This document shows, piece after piece, positions 18,106 through 25,833 of a DNA stretch of 64,000 bases. The stretch spans positions 372,001-436,000 of the forward strand of contig NZ_JAGPXE010000002.1 of assembly GCF_018070075.1 (NCBI RefSeq), in the 5' to 3' direction. How positions within the stretch are numbered: the stretch's first letter is position 1; every line of letters begins with the position of its first letter. A program made the translations under genes and the position numbers. The DNA comes from Saccharopolyspora endophytica (GTDB lineage Bacteria > Actinomycetota > Actinomycetes > Mycobacteriales > Pseudonocardiaceae). The notes under the pieces were generated by a model. It saw nothing but the letters and a program-made list of their open reading frames with translations, ran no database searches and was not told the DNA's origin.

Positions 18106-19446
18106 TCAGGCCCGTTCGTCTGTCACGGCGTGTCGAGCTTGGTCCACGAAGAACACCATGATGGCTGCGAAGCACGCCGCGCCCACGATGAACGACACCT
18201 GCAGCGACCCGGTCGCGTCGGACACGAACCCCTGGAGCACCGGGATGACGGCGCCGCCCACGATGGCCATGACCAGGATGGCACCGCCGGTTTCCTGGTG
18301 GCGCTTGTCCTCGATGGTGTCCAGGGTGCGCCCGAAGATGGTCGGCCAGCACGGTCCCATGAGCAGGTTCGCGAGGACGACGCCCCACACCGCCCAGTTT
18401 CCCGGACCGAACGCGACGAAGACCAGCATCACGGCGCCGATGGCCGTGTACGCGATCAGCACGTGCGAAGCGGAGAACCTGCTCATCAGGAAGTTGGCGG
18501 GGAACTTGCCGATGAAGAAGGCGGCGAATCCGAGGATCATGTAGTTCGAGGCCTCGTACTCGTTCATGCCCGGGATCGTTTCCAAGGGGAGGCGGATGGT
18601 GAACGACCAGACCGCCGTTTGCAGTCCGACGTAGAGGAACTGCGCTCCGATTCCCTTGAGGAAGAGCTTGTTCGTGGAGAGGTACTTCAGGGTCTCCCCG
18701 ATCCCTGCTTGTGCAGCTTTCTCAACCCTGGGACGACATTTCGGGTACTCGGTGAGAGCGAACAGGACGAGAAGAACGACGAGAACGGCCAGGATGTACT
18801 TGTACGGGAGCAATGTCTGGCCCAGCAGCCGGTCGATGAGCTCCTGGCGCTCCGCGCCTTGCACGGATGCGATCTGCGCTTCGAGCGAGGCGGCGTTGTC
18901 GAAGATGAGGTACTTGCCCAGGACGATGCCGGTCAGGTTCCCCAGCGGGGTGAAGGTCTGACTGATGTTCAGCCGCAGCGTGGACGTGCGCCGCGGCCCG
19001 AGCATCGAGCTGAACGTGTTGGCGGAGGTCTCCAGGAAGCTCAATCCCACGGCGATCGCGAAGATCGCGACGAGGAAGACGCCGTAGGTGGCCATGTGGG
19101 AGGCGGGGAAGAACAGCCCGCAGCCCACGATGTAGAGGACCAGGCCGACCATGACCGCGGCCTTGTACGACGTCCGCTTGATGAACCGCGAAGCGAGGAC
19201 GGCGATCAGGAAGTAGCCGCCGTAGAAGGCGCTCTGCACGAACGCCGTCGCCGCGTCGCTGAGTTCGAAGACCGACTTGAACTGCGGGATCAGGATGTCG
19301 TTGAGCCCGGCTGCGGCGCCCCACATGGGGAAGAGCAACGACAGGAGGATGAACTGGAAGACCGGTGTTCGATCGAGGTATCCGTCATCCGGACCAACGC
19401 GCGCCGAACTGCCTCCCCACTCACGCGCATTGCTCTTGATCAGCAC
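18106..19446 (-). CDS. MFS sugar permease, FucP-like
   Basis: A 446-residue 12-TM major facilitator of the fucose/galactose/glucose:H+ symporter family; LSFLETSANTFSSMLGP and ISQTFTPLGNLTG are typical of FucP-type proteins, and PILQGFVSDATG closes the family pattern. GTG 19446 has a GAGGGAG site upstream; a possible 22-codon N-terminal extension has no homology. Two secreted arabinoxylan-degrading enzymes follow in the neighbouring DNA on the same strand, so a pentose or small xylan-derived sugar is a more likely substrate here than fucose. That is inferred from context. Confidence 0.8.
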   Translation of the reverse strand: MLIKSNAREWGGSSARVGPDDGYLDRTPVFQFILLSLLFPMWGAAAGLNDILIPQFKSVFELSDAATAFVQSAFYGGYFLIAVLASRFIKRTSYKAAVMVGLVLYIVGCGLFFPASHMATYGVFLVAIFAIAVGLSFLETSANTFSSMLGPRRTSTLRLNISQTFTPLGNLTGIVLGKYLIFDNAASLEAQIASVQGAERQELIDRLLGQTLLPYKYILAVLVVLLVLFALTEYPKCRPRVEKAAQAGIGETLKYLSTNKLFLKGIGAQFLYVGLQTAVWSFTIRLPLETIPGMNEYEASNYMILGFAAFFIGKFPANFLMSRFSASHVLIAYTAIGAVMLVFVAFGPGNWAVWGVVLANLLMGPCWPTIFGRTLDTIEDKRHQETGGAILVMAIVGGAVIPVLQGFVSDATGSLQVSFIVGAACFAAIMVFFVDQARHAVTDERA

Positions 19447-19684
19447 TCGCGCAACACTCCCTCGTGTCGAACATCCGAACAACGTCTCCCCGATGATGTT
19501 CTCTCGGAGCACTCAACACCACCCGGCTGCATGCCTCGACCCAAGCAGATCCCGGGAGGGGACGGCATCCGTTTGACGTCATGGGACAGCAGATCGACTT
19601 TCTGATTTTCGAAGTGGCCGAACATCATGCTGCAGGTCATGCCCTTCGGCCAGCCAGTCGGCCACGGCGGGGTCATCGCCCGGA

Positions 19685-19719
19685 CGGGACGGCCCGGCCT
19701 GGTCGGCCGGGGCGTCCCG
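19685..19719 (-). terminator. GC-rich hairpin after GH62 gene
   Basis: CGGGACGGCCCGGCC-tggtc-GGCCGGGGCGTCCCG: 15-bp stem with one mismatch, 11 bp beyond the GH62 stop codon on its strand. It is a convincing GC-rich actinomycete terminator. Confidence 0.7.
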
Positions 19720-19729
19720 CGCGCGTGGG

Positions 19730-20806
19730 TCAGCAGTCGGAGTTGGTCTGGGTGGCTTTGGCGATCTTGTAGGGGAGGTCTTCGTAGGCGCCGTCGGCGG
19801 ACGGGTCCTGGCCTTGGTAGACGAGCTGGAGGTTGCAGGGATCGATGGTCATCGTCTGGTCGTTCGTGCTGCGGATCAGTTCGCCGTGGCTGATGTCCTG
19901 GGTCCAGGCGTTGCCGTTGTCGAAGGTGACGTTGTTGCTGCGGGCGAAGGGGTTGTCCTCGGTGTCGGCCAGAGGTTTCCACTCGCCGTCGAGACCTTCG
20001 GCGGTGAACGATCGGTACCAGCGCCGGTTGTCGGAGCCGATGGCCTCCCACATCAGTAGGTAGGTGTTGGTGTCGCCGACGCGGTAGACGGCTCCGCCCT
20101 CGAAGAGGTTGTTGGCCGTGTCCTCCAGGACGATCTGGGTGTTGCCGAAACCGTTCGGGAAGTTCTCCGAGGTGGTCTCGGAGCGGTAGACGTGTCCGTT
20201 GTCGTCGGCCGAGAACAGGTAGCACTTGGTGTCGTCGCAGGTGACGAAGAAGTCCAGCCAGTTGCCGTCGCCGATGTTGTCCTGGACGACCTGGGGGACG
20301 GTGTCCATGAAGTTCTTGGGCGCGGACCAGCTGGTCGGGTCGTCGGGGTTCTTGGTGGTCGAGTACGACGGCAAACCGGTCTGGTAGACGAGGTACCACT
20401 CCCCGGTGGGCTCGAAGTAGAAGGCGTGGGGCGCAGCGCGGTAGCCGCTGCCGATGGCCGACGCGGTTTCCAGATCGACCTGCGGTGCGGTGGAGGCCTG
20501 GGACCAGTCGGTGAAGCTGGTGTGGGCCAGGCCCCAGTCGCCGTTCTCGACCCTGGTGAAGAAGACGTGCCAGGTGCCGTCCTGATCCTGGACGACGGAC
20601 GGGTCCTTGGCGGAAGCGGAGTTGAGGTTCTCCGCCGGCGAGATCACGGGCCCGGTGGAGGACCACTCGAATTTGCTGGGCAGCTGCGTGGCGTCGCGGG
20701 GGCCGGGTGCCGCTGAGGCTGGACCGACGAGCAGCACCGAACCCAGCGCGGCGACGGTCGTCACGACGACGGGGCGAGAGCGGCGACGACGTGCGTGAAC
20801 AGGCAT
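19730..20806 (-). CDS. Secreted GH62 alpha-L-arabinofuranosidase
   Basis: A 358-residue secreted enzyme. Residues 1-32 are a signal peptide (Arg-rich start, VVVTTVAALGSVLLV, cleavage after ASA). The rest is a five-bladed beta-propeller GH62 domain: FEWSSTGPVISP, AKDPSVVQDQDGTWHVFF (the Asp is a catalytic-site residue), VYQTGLPSYSTT, NLFEGGAVY (Glu) and a C-terminal Cys. GH62 enzymes remove arabinose side chains from arabinoxylan. ATG 20806 has GAGGGAG upstream. It lies 90 bp after the GH10 xylanase on the same strand, and the pair would debranch and cut xylan outside the cell. Confidence 0.92.
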   Translation of the reverse strand: MPVHARRRRSRPVVVTTVAALGSVLLVGPASAAPGPRDATQLPSKFEWSSTGPVISPAENLNSASAKDPSVVQDQDGTWHVFFTRVENGDWGLAHTSFTDWSQASTAPQVDLETASAIGSGYRAAPHAFYFEPTGEWYLVYQTGLPSYSTTKNPDDPTSWSAPKNFMDTVPQVVQDNIGDGNWLDFFVTCDDTKCYLFSADDNGHVYRSETTSENFPNGFGNTQIVLEDTANNLFEGGAVYRVGDTNTYLLMWEAIGSDNRRWYRSFTAEGLDGEWKPLADTEDNPFARSNNVTFDNGNAWTQDISHGELIRSTNDQTMTIDPCNLQLVYQGQDPSADGAYEDLPYKIAKATQTNSDC

Positions 20807-20826
20807 GGCAAGACTCCCTCGTGGTT

Positions 20827-20864
20827 CGGCCGGAGGGCCAACGCCGTTGGTGGCCCTCCGGCCG
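20827..20864 (-). terminator. 14-bp hairpin between GH10 and GH62 genes
   Basis: CGGCCGGAGGGCCA - 10-nt loop - TGGCCCTCCGGCCG is a perfect inverted repeat in the gap between the two secreted-enzyme genes. It probably ends or attenuates transcripts from the xylanase gene before the GH62 gene. Confidence 0.65.
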
Positions 20865-20895
20865 GTAAAATGGTTGGTGCGCAAGGATCGTCGAT

Positions 20896-21933
20896 TTACC
20901 TGCCGGATGTTCCGGCGCTGTTCAGCGCTTCGAGCACGGCGCCGTACGCCTCCTTCTTCTGGTAATTCGCGTCGAACAGCAGCGGGGTTTCCTCGGCACG
21001 CCAGGAGTACGCATCGGTGATGCCCCAGACGGTGATGCCCTTGCACCGCTCCACCGCCAAGCAGGACTCGGTGACCGTGCGGTACGCATCGGCCTGCGCG
21101 GTTCCCGAGCCACCGACGTCCAGCTCGGTGACGTGCACGTCGACGCCGAGGTCGGCGAAGCGCTGGAGGTTCTGCTGGTAGGTGCTCAGGTCGGTATCGG
21201 TGCTGAGGTGAGTCTGGAAGCCGACGCAGTCGATCGGCACCCCGCGAGCCTTGAAGTCGGCGACCATGTCGTAGACGCCGTTGCTCTTCGCGTTGATGCC
21301 GTCGGTGTTGAAGTCGTTGTAGCAGAGCTGGGCGTTCGGGTCGGCGGCGTCGGCAGTGCGGAACGCCTGCTCGATGTAGCCGTCCCCGAGCTGCTGCTGG
21401 AAGTGGGAGTCGTCGCGGCGGGTGCCGTCCTCGTCGAACGCCTCGTTCACCACGTCCCAGGAAGCGATCTGACCCTGGTAGTGGCCGGCGACCCCGTTGA
21501 TGTGGTCGACCATCGCCTGGTTGAGCGCGTCCCCGGTGAGTTGTTGGGCCCAGGGCGCCAGCTGCGAGTGCCACACCAGCGTGTGACCGCGCACCTGCAT
21601 GCCCTGGCTCTCGGCATGGCCGACGACCTGATCACCGCCGCTGAAGTCGAACTGGCCCTGAGCGGGCTCGGTGGTCTCCCACTTCATGTTGTTCTCGGCG
21701 ACGACGCTGTTGAACTCCTGGTTCAGCGTGTTGACGTACGGCTGCTCGCCGAAATAACCGGGTTCGATCGCGGTGCCGAAGTACCGCCCGCTCTGGGCAG
21801 CCGAAGCCCCCAGCGTGTCGGCCGCGTGGGCGGTACCGGTGAAGAGCCCGACGCCGCTGGTGGCGAGAACACCGGAAGCCAGCAGAGCCAACGCAGCCCG
21901 ACCTCCGGATCGAACGCTCGAACTGTTCCTCAC
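20896..21933 (-). CDS. Secreted GH10 endo-beta-1,4-xylanase
   Basis: A 345-residue secreted enzyme. A signal peptide covers about residues 1-37 (AHA cleavage), then a complete GH10 TIM barrel follows. The acid/base Glu is in WDVVNEAF (E164) and the nucleophile Glu in VHVTELDV (E270); NNMKWE, GHTLVWH and the GFQTH motifs are also present. There is no carbohydrate-binding module. GTG 21933 is preceded by GAGGAG five bases upstream. It cuts xylan backbone extracellularly and is paired with the GH62 debranching enzyme downstream. Confidence 0.94.
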   Translation of the reverse strand: MRNSSSVRSGGRAALALLASGVLATSGVGLFTGTAHAADTLGASAAQSGRYFGTAIEPGYFGEQPYVNTLNQEFNSVVAENNMKWETTEPAQGQFDFSGGDQVVGHAESQGMQVRGHTLVWHSQLAPWAQQLTGDALNQAMVDHINGVAGHYQGQIASWDVVNEAFDEDGTRRDDSHFQQQLGDGYIEQAFRTADAADPNAQLCYNDFNTDGINAKSNGVYDMVADFKARGVPIDCVGFQTHLSTDTDLSTYQQNLQRFADLGVDVHVTELDVGGSGTAQADAYRTVTESCLAVERCKGITVWGITDAYSWRAEETPLLFDANYQKKEAYGAVLEALNSAGTSGR

Positions 21934-22469
21934 GAGAACTCCTCTTCTTGTTTTCCAACGGAAATCTCTGCAGGTGCTCGCGGCGCCCGTGCGGCATCGC
22001 GCGCGGAGAAATCGCCGCACTGCGGGAAAGTCGTTTCGCGGAGCCGGCGTTCGTCGCGGCCCGAGTTATCTCGTGGCGTGGTCGCCGAATCGGAAGCGCG
22101 TGCAGAACTGCCCATCCGGGTTCATCGCCGCGGCGGCACCTGCGGCCAGAACTCTCCGGCGGCTGTGGGCATGACGGGGCCTGAGCATGAGAACACCATC
22201 CCGGTGAAGCAAGGAAAAGCCTGCTGGAAAGGGGATACCGTGCGCAGCGACGCCCTGAACGGGACGTTCGCGTGGTCGGACAGTGTTCGGGCCGTGTTGG
22301 TTTCGCATGTTACGGCTCGATGTCCCGATGTCAACGGTTCATGGCGCGGATCTGACGGATGGACGCGTTCTGGCTGGTCCGATCGTTGCGGGTCGACGTG
22401 GTCGACCGGGAACGACCGAAACTTTCTGCCGCAGAGCGACTGAATTTTCCGCGCCACCAGCCAGTCCTG

Positions 22470-22535
22470 TTGACTACGACGCGATTCCGTGGGTTACTAT
22501 CCTGAAAGTTTAGAGATAGTTCCGAAAAGTTTCGG
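22470..22535 (+). promoter_or_regulatory. Putative promoter with overlapping GAAA-TTTC operators
   Basis: TTGACT (22470-22475) and TACTAT (22495-22500) resemble -35 and -10 boxes with a 19-bp spacer. Immediately downstream are GAAA-g-TTTA (22504-22512) and the perfect dyad CCGAAA-ag-TTTCGG (22522-22535), placed where a repressor would block initiation. A similar perfect dyad, GAAA-c-TTTC, lies upstream at 22418-22426. Palindromes of this general type are known upstream of actinomycete xylan-degradation genes. It faces the small frame at 22590, not the xylanase. Confidence 0.5.
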
Positions 22536-22589
22536 GCTCGTGTTGCTCGGTAATGTGCCTTCCGCTTCGACGCTGAAGAGGGGAGTTCC

Positions 22590-22700
22590 GTGCCCATACG
22601 CGCTGGTGCACCACGCTTTTCGCAGAACCTCCCGCCTCCGGCTGCTCACGTCGACGACTTCCGAAAGCCGGCGGCTGACCTGGGTTCTCGCCCGGACTGA
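22590..22700 (+). CDS. 36-residue open frame, probable remnant of a truncated gene
   Basis: GTG 22590 follows GAGGGGAG with a 4-nt spacer and encodes 36 residues (MPIRAGAPRFSQNLPPP...) before a TGA. The promoter, operators and ribosome binding site in front are far better than such a short product would warrant, so it may be the 5' end of a deleted gene, possibly a glycoside hydrolase or transporter of the xylan locus. It may also be a short leader. No family recognised. Confidence 0.35.
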   Translation: MPIRAGAPRFSQNLPPPAAHVDDFRKPAADLGSRPD

Positions 22701-22829
22701 GCCCGAGCGGGCTCAGGGTTGCCGCAAACGGGCGCAACCCCGCGCAGGTCTCGCACGTCCTGGTAGTGGAGGGGCCGCGTTCGCCCTGGCTGCGAACGTG
22801 GTCCAGCCCGACGAGTGGAATGGTGCGGC

Positions 22830-23702
22830 ATGACCGAAGCCGAACGCGTGAGGGACTTGATCGACCGCCTACCGGGCAAGGTCGGCATGGTGATGGCCCC
22901 GTTCTACCTCCTGATGTTCGGGATCAGGGAGCTCTTCCTCGTCGCCCGCTTGCGGCGGCGCGGCCTGGTCGCCCAAGGCACGGTGGTGGACAACGTCCGC
23001 ACCGGCGACTCGGCGTACGGGCCGGACCTGTCGCCGGTGATCGCCTTCATCGACACCGCGGGCAATCACGTGGAGTTCACGCCGGTAGCACGAGGAAACG
23101 GCCTGGAACTGGCCACCGGGAGCACCGTCGAGGTGATCTACCTGCCCGAAGCGTCTCCGGACGCGCGGGTCAACACCGCCGCGCACCTCCTCGTTCCGGG
23201 GCTGTTGGCGCTCGTGACCGGAGGGTTGGTCCTCGCGCTGGCCCTGACCCTCATCCTCGCGTTCACGCCCGGCACCTTCTCGGTGGGAACCGCGGTCGGA
23301 CGATGGCTGATGCCCGCAATCCTCCTGGCCGGCGGGGGCGGCATGTTCGCTGCGGGAATTCAGGAAGGACGTGCGGTCACCCGGGTTCGCCGCCGAGGTC
23401 TGCGGACGCGGGGACGCGTGATCGACAGCATGACCTCGGACAAACGCACCTACTACGTCGTCGGATTCACCGATCATCGCGGTCAGCCGGTGGAATTCAC
23501 CCGGCCGGCCAGCACCCGTGGGCAGGCTCGCACGGGCCGGGCGGTCACCGTGATGTACCTGCCCGACCAGCCGGCCCAGGCCCGAGTGGCTTCGCGTGCT
23601 TGGTGGGTGCCCGCGGCCGCCCTGATTCTGGGAGGTTCCGCCATGCTCATCACTGCGGTGGGTGTTGTCGTCTCCGCGACCAGCAACCCCGGTGGGATGT
23701 GA
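22830..23702 (+). CDS. DUF3592 membrane protein (two domains)
   Basis: A 290-residue membrane protein with two DUF3592-like units, each a Gly-Thr-Val strand followed by Y-x-P-x-x-x-F-x-D-x-x-G-x-x-v-E-F-T: first at about 50-110 (QGTVVDNV...VIAFIDTAGN), second at about 195-250 (TRGRVIDSM...VGFTDHRGQ). Hydrophobic segments lie at about 18-38, 115-150, 160-180 and 260-285. ATG 22830 is used. The next gene starts two bases after the stop and is a paralogue. The function of DUF3592 is unknown. Confidence 0.8.
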   Translation: MTEAERVRDLIDRLPGKVGMVMAPFYLLMFGIRELFLVARLRRRGLVAQGTVVDNVRTGDSAYGPDLSPVIAFIDTAGNHVEFTPVARGNGLELATGSTVEVIYLPEASPDARVNTAAHLLVPGLLALVTGGLVLALALTLILAFTPGTFSVGTAVGRWLMPAILLAGGGGMFAAGIQEGRAVTRVRRRGLRTRGRVIDSMTSDKRTYYVVGFTDHRGQPVEFTRPASTRGQARTGRAVTVMYLPDQPAQARVASRAWWVPAAALILGGSAMLITAVGVVVSATSNPGGM

Positions 23703-23703
23703 C

Positions 23704-24138
23704 ATGGCCGGGCAGAAGCGCAAGAAGAACGCGATGCAGCGAGTTCCCGGCAAAGCAGGCCTGGTCGTCGGCGGGGGTGCCGTCCTGGGCTGGGGGAGCG
23801 GGCAGATCGCCGCTGCGTGGCGGCTGCGGCGGAGCGGTCAGATCGCCGAGGGCACCGTCGTGCGCAATGTGCGCCTCGACGATTCGGAGTACGGGCCCAG
23901 GTGGGCCCCGGTCATCGCCTTCACCGACACCGCGGGCAACCGAGTCGAGTTCACCCCGCCGTCGCACGGCCCGGGGAAGGGCATGACCACGGGTAGCGCG
24001 GTCGAAGTGATCTACCACCCCGACACGCCCCGAGAAGCGCAGGTCAACAGCTGCTCGCACCTGCTGCTGCCCGGCCTGGTCGCCTGCATCGGCGGCGTGG
24101 GGTTCCTGGTGTTCGTCGCCTACCTGCTGCTCGGGTGA
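23704..24138 (+). CDS. DUF3592 protein, tandem paralogue
   Basis: A 144-residue protein closely similar to the N-terminal half of the previous product: EGTVVRNVRLDDSEYGP here against QGTVVDNVRTGDSAYGP there, and VIAFTDTAGNRVEFTP against VIAFIDTAGNHVEFTP. It has an N-terminal hydrophobic stretch (about 18-35) and a C-terminal transmembrane segment. ATG 23704 is 1 nt after the upstream stop, so the two are one operon and arose by local duplication. Function unknown. Confidence 0.78.
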   Translation: MAGQKRKKNAMQRVPGKAGLVVGGGAVLGWGSGQIAAAWRLRRSGQIAEGTVVRNVRLDDSEYGPRWAPVIAFTDTAGNRVEFTPPSHGPGKGMTTGSAVEVIYHPDTPREAQVNSCSHLLLPGLVACIGGVGFLVFVAYLLLG

Positions 24139-24141
24139 GGT

Positions 24142-25364
24142 TCAGGCCAGCCCGAGCTGCTCGTTCGCGATCAGCCGGTAGGTGGGTTCCTTGAGCTGCG
24201 GATTCCGATGCCCGACGGCCTGGGCCAGGTCGCGGAACACCCGCTCGAACCGCTGGCCGCGTTGGGATGCCGAGGCTCCGACCGTGCGGTAGAGATCGCG
24301 GTCAACCGCCTCCCACGCCTGGACGACGAGCTCGCGCCCGATCCCGCCGAGCAGGTTGTCGGTGGCTGCCGTGAACGGTTCGGTGCCCGCGACGTTGGCG
24401 CGCGCCGCATCCATCCAGCGGTCGAGCGCGTGGAACAGCGCCGCCTCGGCGACCTGAAGCTTGACCAGCGCGCTGCCGTACCAGCGCAGGAAATCGGGGT
24501 CCTCGGTTCGTGGTGCGAAGGAGGCAAGGGCGTCTTGCGCGTGCGCATGACGTTCTCGTACTCGTCGAGGGCGTTGTAGGCGCCGCCGATGGTGAGCGCG
24601 GCGACGCCGATGCCGAACGAGGACATGTGGCGTCCCGAGTACATGGGGTTGCCGTAGGCCTGCGAGCCCGGGCTGTGCCCGTCGAAACCGTAATCGGCCA
24701 GGTTCACGTCCTCGACCAGGTAGCGATCCGGGAGGAACGCGTCGTCGAAGACGATGCTGTGCGAGCCGGAACCGTTGAGTCCCAGCATGTTCCCCCAGTC
24801 GTCGAGGCGCGTGTACGCGTCCTCGGGCGCGACGTACAGGCCCATGCGCGGACCACCGTCGGCGTTGGTACCGGGCAGCACGCACTGTCCGATGAAGTGC
24901 GTGGAGTAGGGGATGCCGGAGCAGTAGTTGACCGTGCCGTCGAGCTTCCACCCACCGTCGACAGGAGTCGCCCGCGTCGTAGGTGCGTACATCGAGGCGG
25001 CGATCAAGCGTCCGCCGTCGTACACCTCGTCGTGGATCTCACGCGGGAACCAGTTGCCGAACATCAGCGCATGGTTGGTGGAGAGGCAGAAGCACCACGC
25101 CGTCGACATGTCCGCTCGCGCGAGCTCGATGACCACGCGGTAGAACGTGGCCAAGTCGACCTCGAGCCCGCCCTGCGCCTCGGGAATCAGCATCCGGTAG
25201 AAGCCGAGTTCCTGAAACCGCTGATGGACCTCACTGTCGTAGAAGGTGTCCCGCTCGACGTGCTCGGCACGTGCGATGAGGTCGGCCCGCATGTCCCTGG
25301 CTGCCCGGACGAGTCCTTCGCGGACCTTCACCTGCTCGTCGTCGACGCTGTTGAAGACGGTCAT
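24142..25364 (-). pseudogene. Frameshifted acyl-CoA-dehydrogenase-fold flavin monooxygenase
   Basis: The first ~285 codons (ATG 25364) read an acyl-CoA-dehydrogenase-like flavoprotein of the HsaA/HpaB-related group: LIPEAQGGLEVD, ADMSTAWCF, MYAPTTRATPVDGGW and GLNGSGSHSI. The frame is then lost near 24520-24524 (after MRTRKTPLP), and the C-terminal helices continue in another frame (PDFLRWYGSALVKLQVAEAAL ending in LANEQLGLA-like residues) to the stop at 24142. The total is one base short of a multiple of three (1223 nt), consistent with a single-base deletion in the GGAGG run. Such enzymes hydroxylate phenols or similar substrates using FMNH2/FADH2. It may be a true pseudogene or a sequencing error. 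Confidence 0.82.
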
Positions 25365-25396
25365 ACGTGCCCCTGGTTCGACGAAGATGAACGGCA

Positions 25397-25546
25397 ATGC
25401 GCGTATACGTACTACCAGCAGCCCTCAACTCACCACCCTCGGGGACCTCCCCTGAAACCGCGCACGAAGACGGTGCTAACGCTGTTGGAGATACAGCCAA
25501 CGCAATTGGAGGAGCTGCAGAGGATGCCTGGAATGCCGTCTTCTAG
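25397..25546 (+). other. 49-residue open frame, possible secreted-toxin remnant
   Basis: ATG 25397 opens a frame ending ...DGANAVGDTANAIGGAAEDAWNAVF, an Asn/Ala/Gly/Asp-rich sequence like linkers of type VII-associated or polymorphic toxin proteins. There is no clear ribosome binding site, and the first codons overlap the upstream region of the frameshifted gene. It may be the tail of a decayed gene. Low certainty. Confidence 0.3.
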
Positions 25547-25602
25547 CCCCTGGAGACGCCGGCGGAATGGCCGATCGAAAACAACAGGGGCCGGCGTAAC
25601 CC

Positions 25603-25731
25603 GTGATCGTCTACAGGAACGCCCCCTGCCAGCTCACGGGCTCGTGGAATCCCGACAAACTGGCCCGGTTCCATGATCGAGGTCGATACCAGTACCCAGA
25701 CTTGCACCCAAGCTCAGAACACTGGCTATGA
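25603..25731 (+). other. 42-residue open frame, possible toxin C-terminus remnant
   Basis: GTG 25603 opens a frame reading VIVYRNAPCQLTGSWNPDKL and on to SSEHWL. The composition (Trp, Tyr, His, Arg) looks like a folded C-terminal domain rather than random high-GC sequence. A stop lies in frame just before the GTG. With 25397-25546 it may represent pieces of one destroyed gene. No family is recognised. Confidence 0.3.
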
Positions 25732-25833
25732 GAAGGTTTGATTGATGTAGCTTGCCACGGCCGCGCGTGCCCATGTCGTGCGCGGATGCAGATCGAGTTC
25801 CATGACGCTCGTCGGCTCCCGAGAGCCCACCGA

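Larger units (their letters stand above)
21934..22829. other. Long intergenic region with palindromes and a gene remnant
   Basis: Nearly 900 bp between the divergent xylanase and DUF3592 genes. No intact gene is recognisable. It contains a GAAA-gtcg-TTTC dyad (22026-22037), GAAA-c-TTTC (22418-22426), a promoter-like pair near 22470-22500 and two further GAAA/TTTC dyads just downstream (22504-22535), followed by a 36-codon frame at 22590-22700 with a good ribosome binding site. The last part (22700-22829) shows nothing. Confidence 0.5.
25365..25833. other. Intergenic region with decayed gene pieces
   Basis: This 470-bp gap between the frameshifted flavoprotein gene and the SNF2 helicase gene contains only the two short frames listed separately. 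It is less GC-rich than its surroundings, which fits acquired or decaying DNA. Confidence 0.45.
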
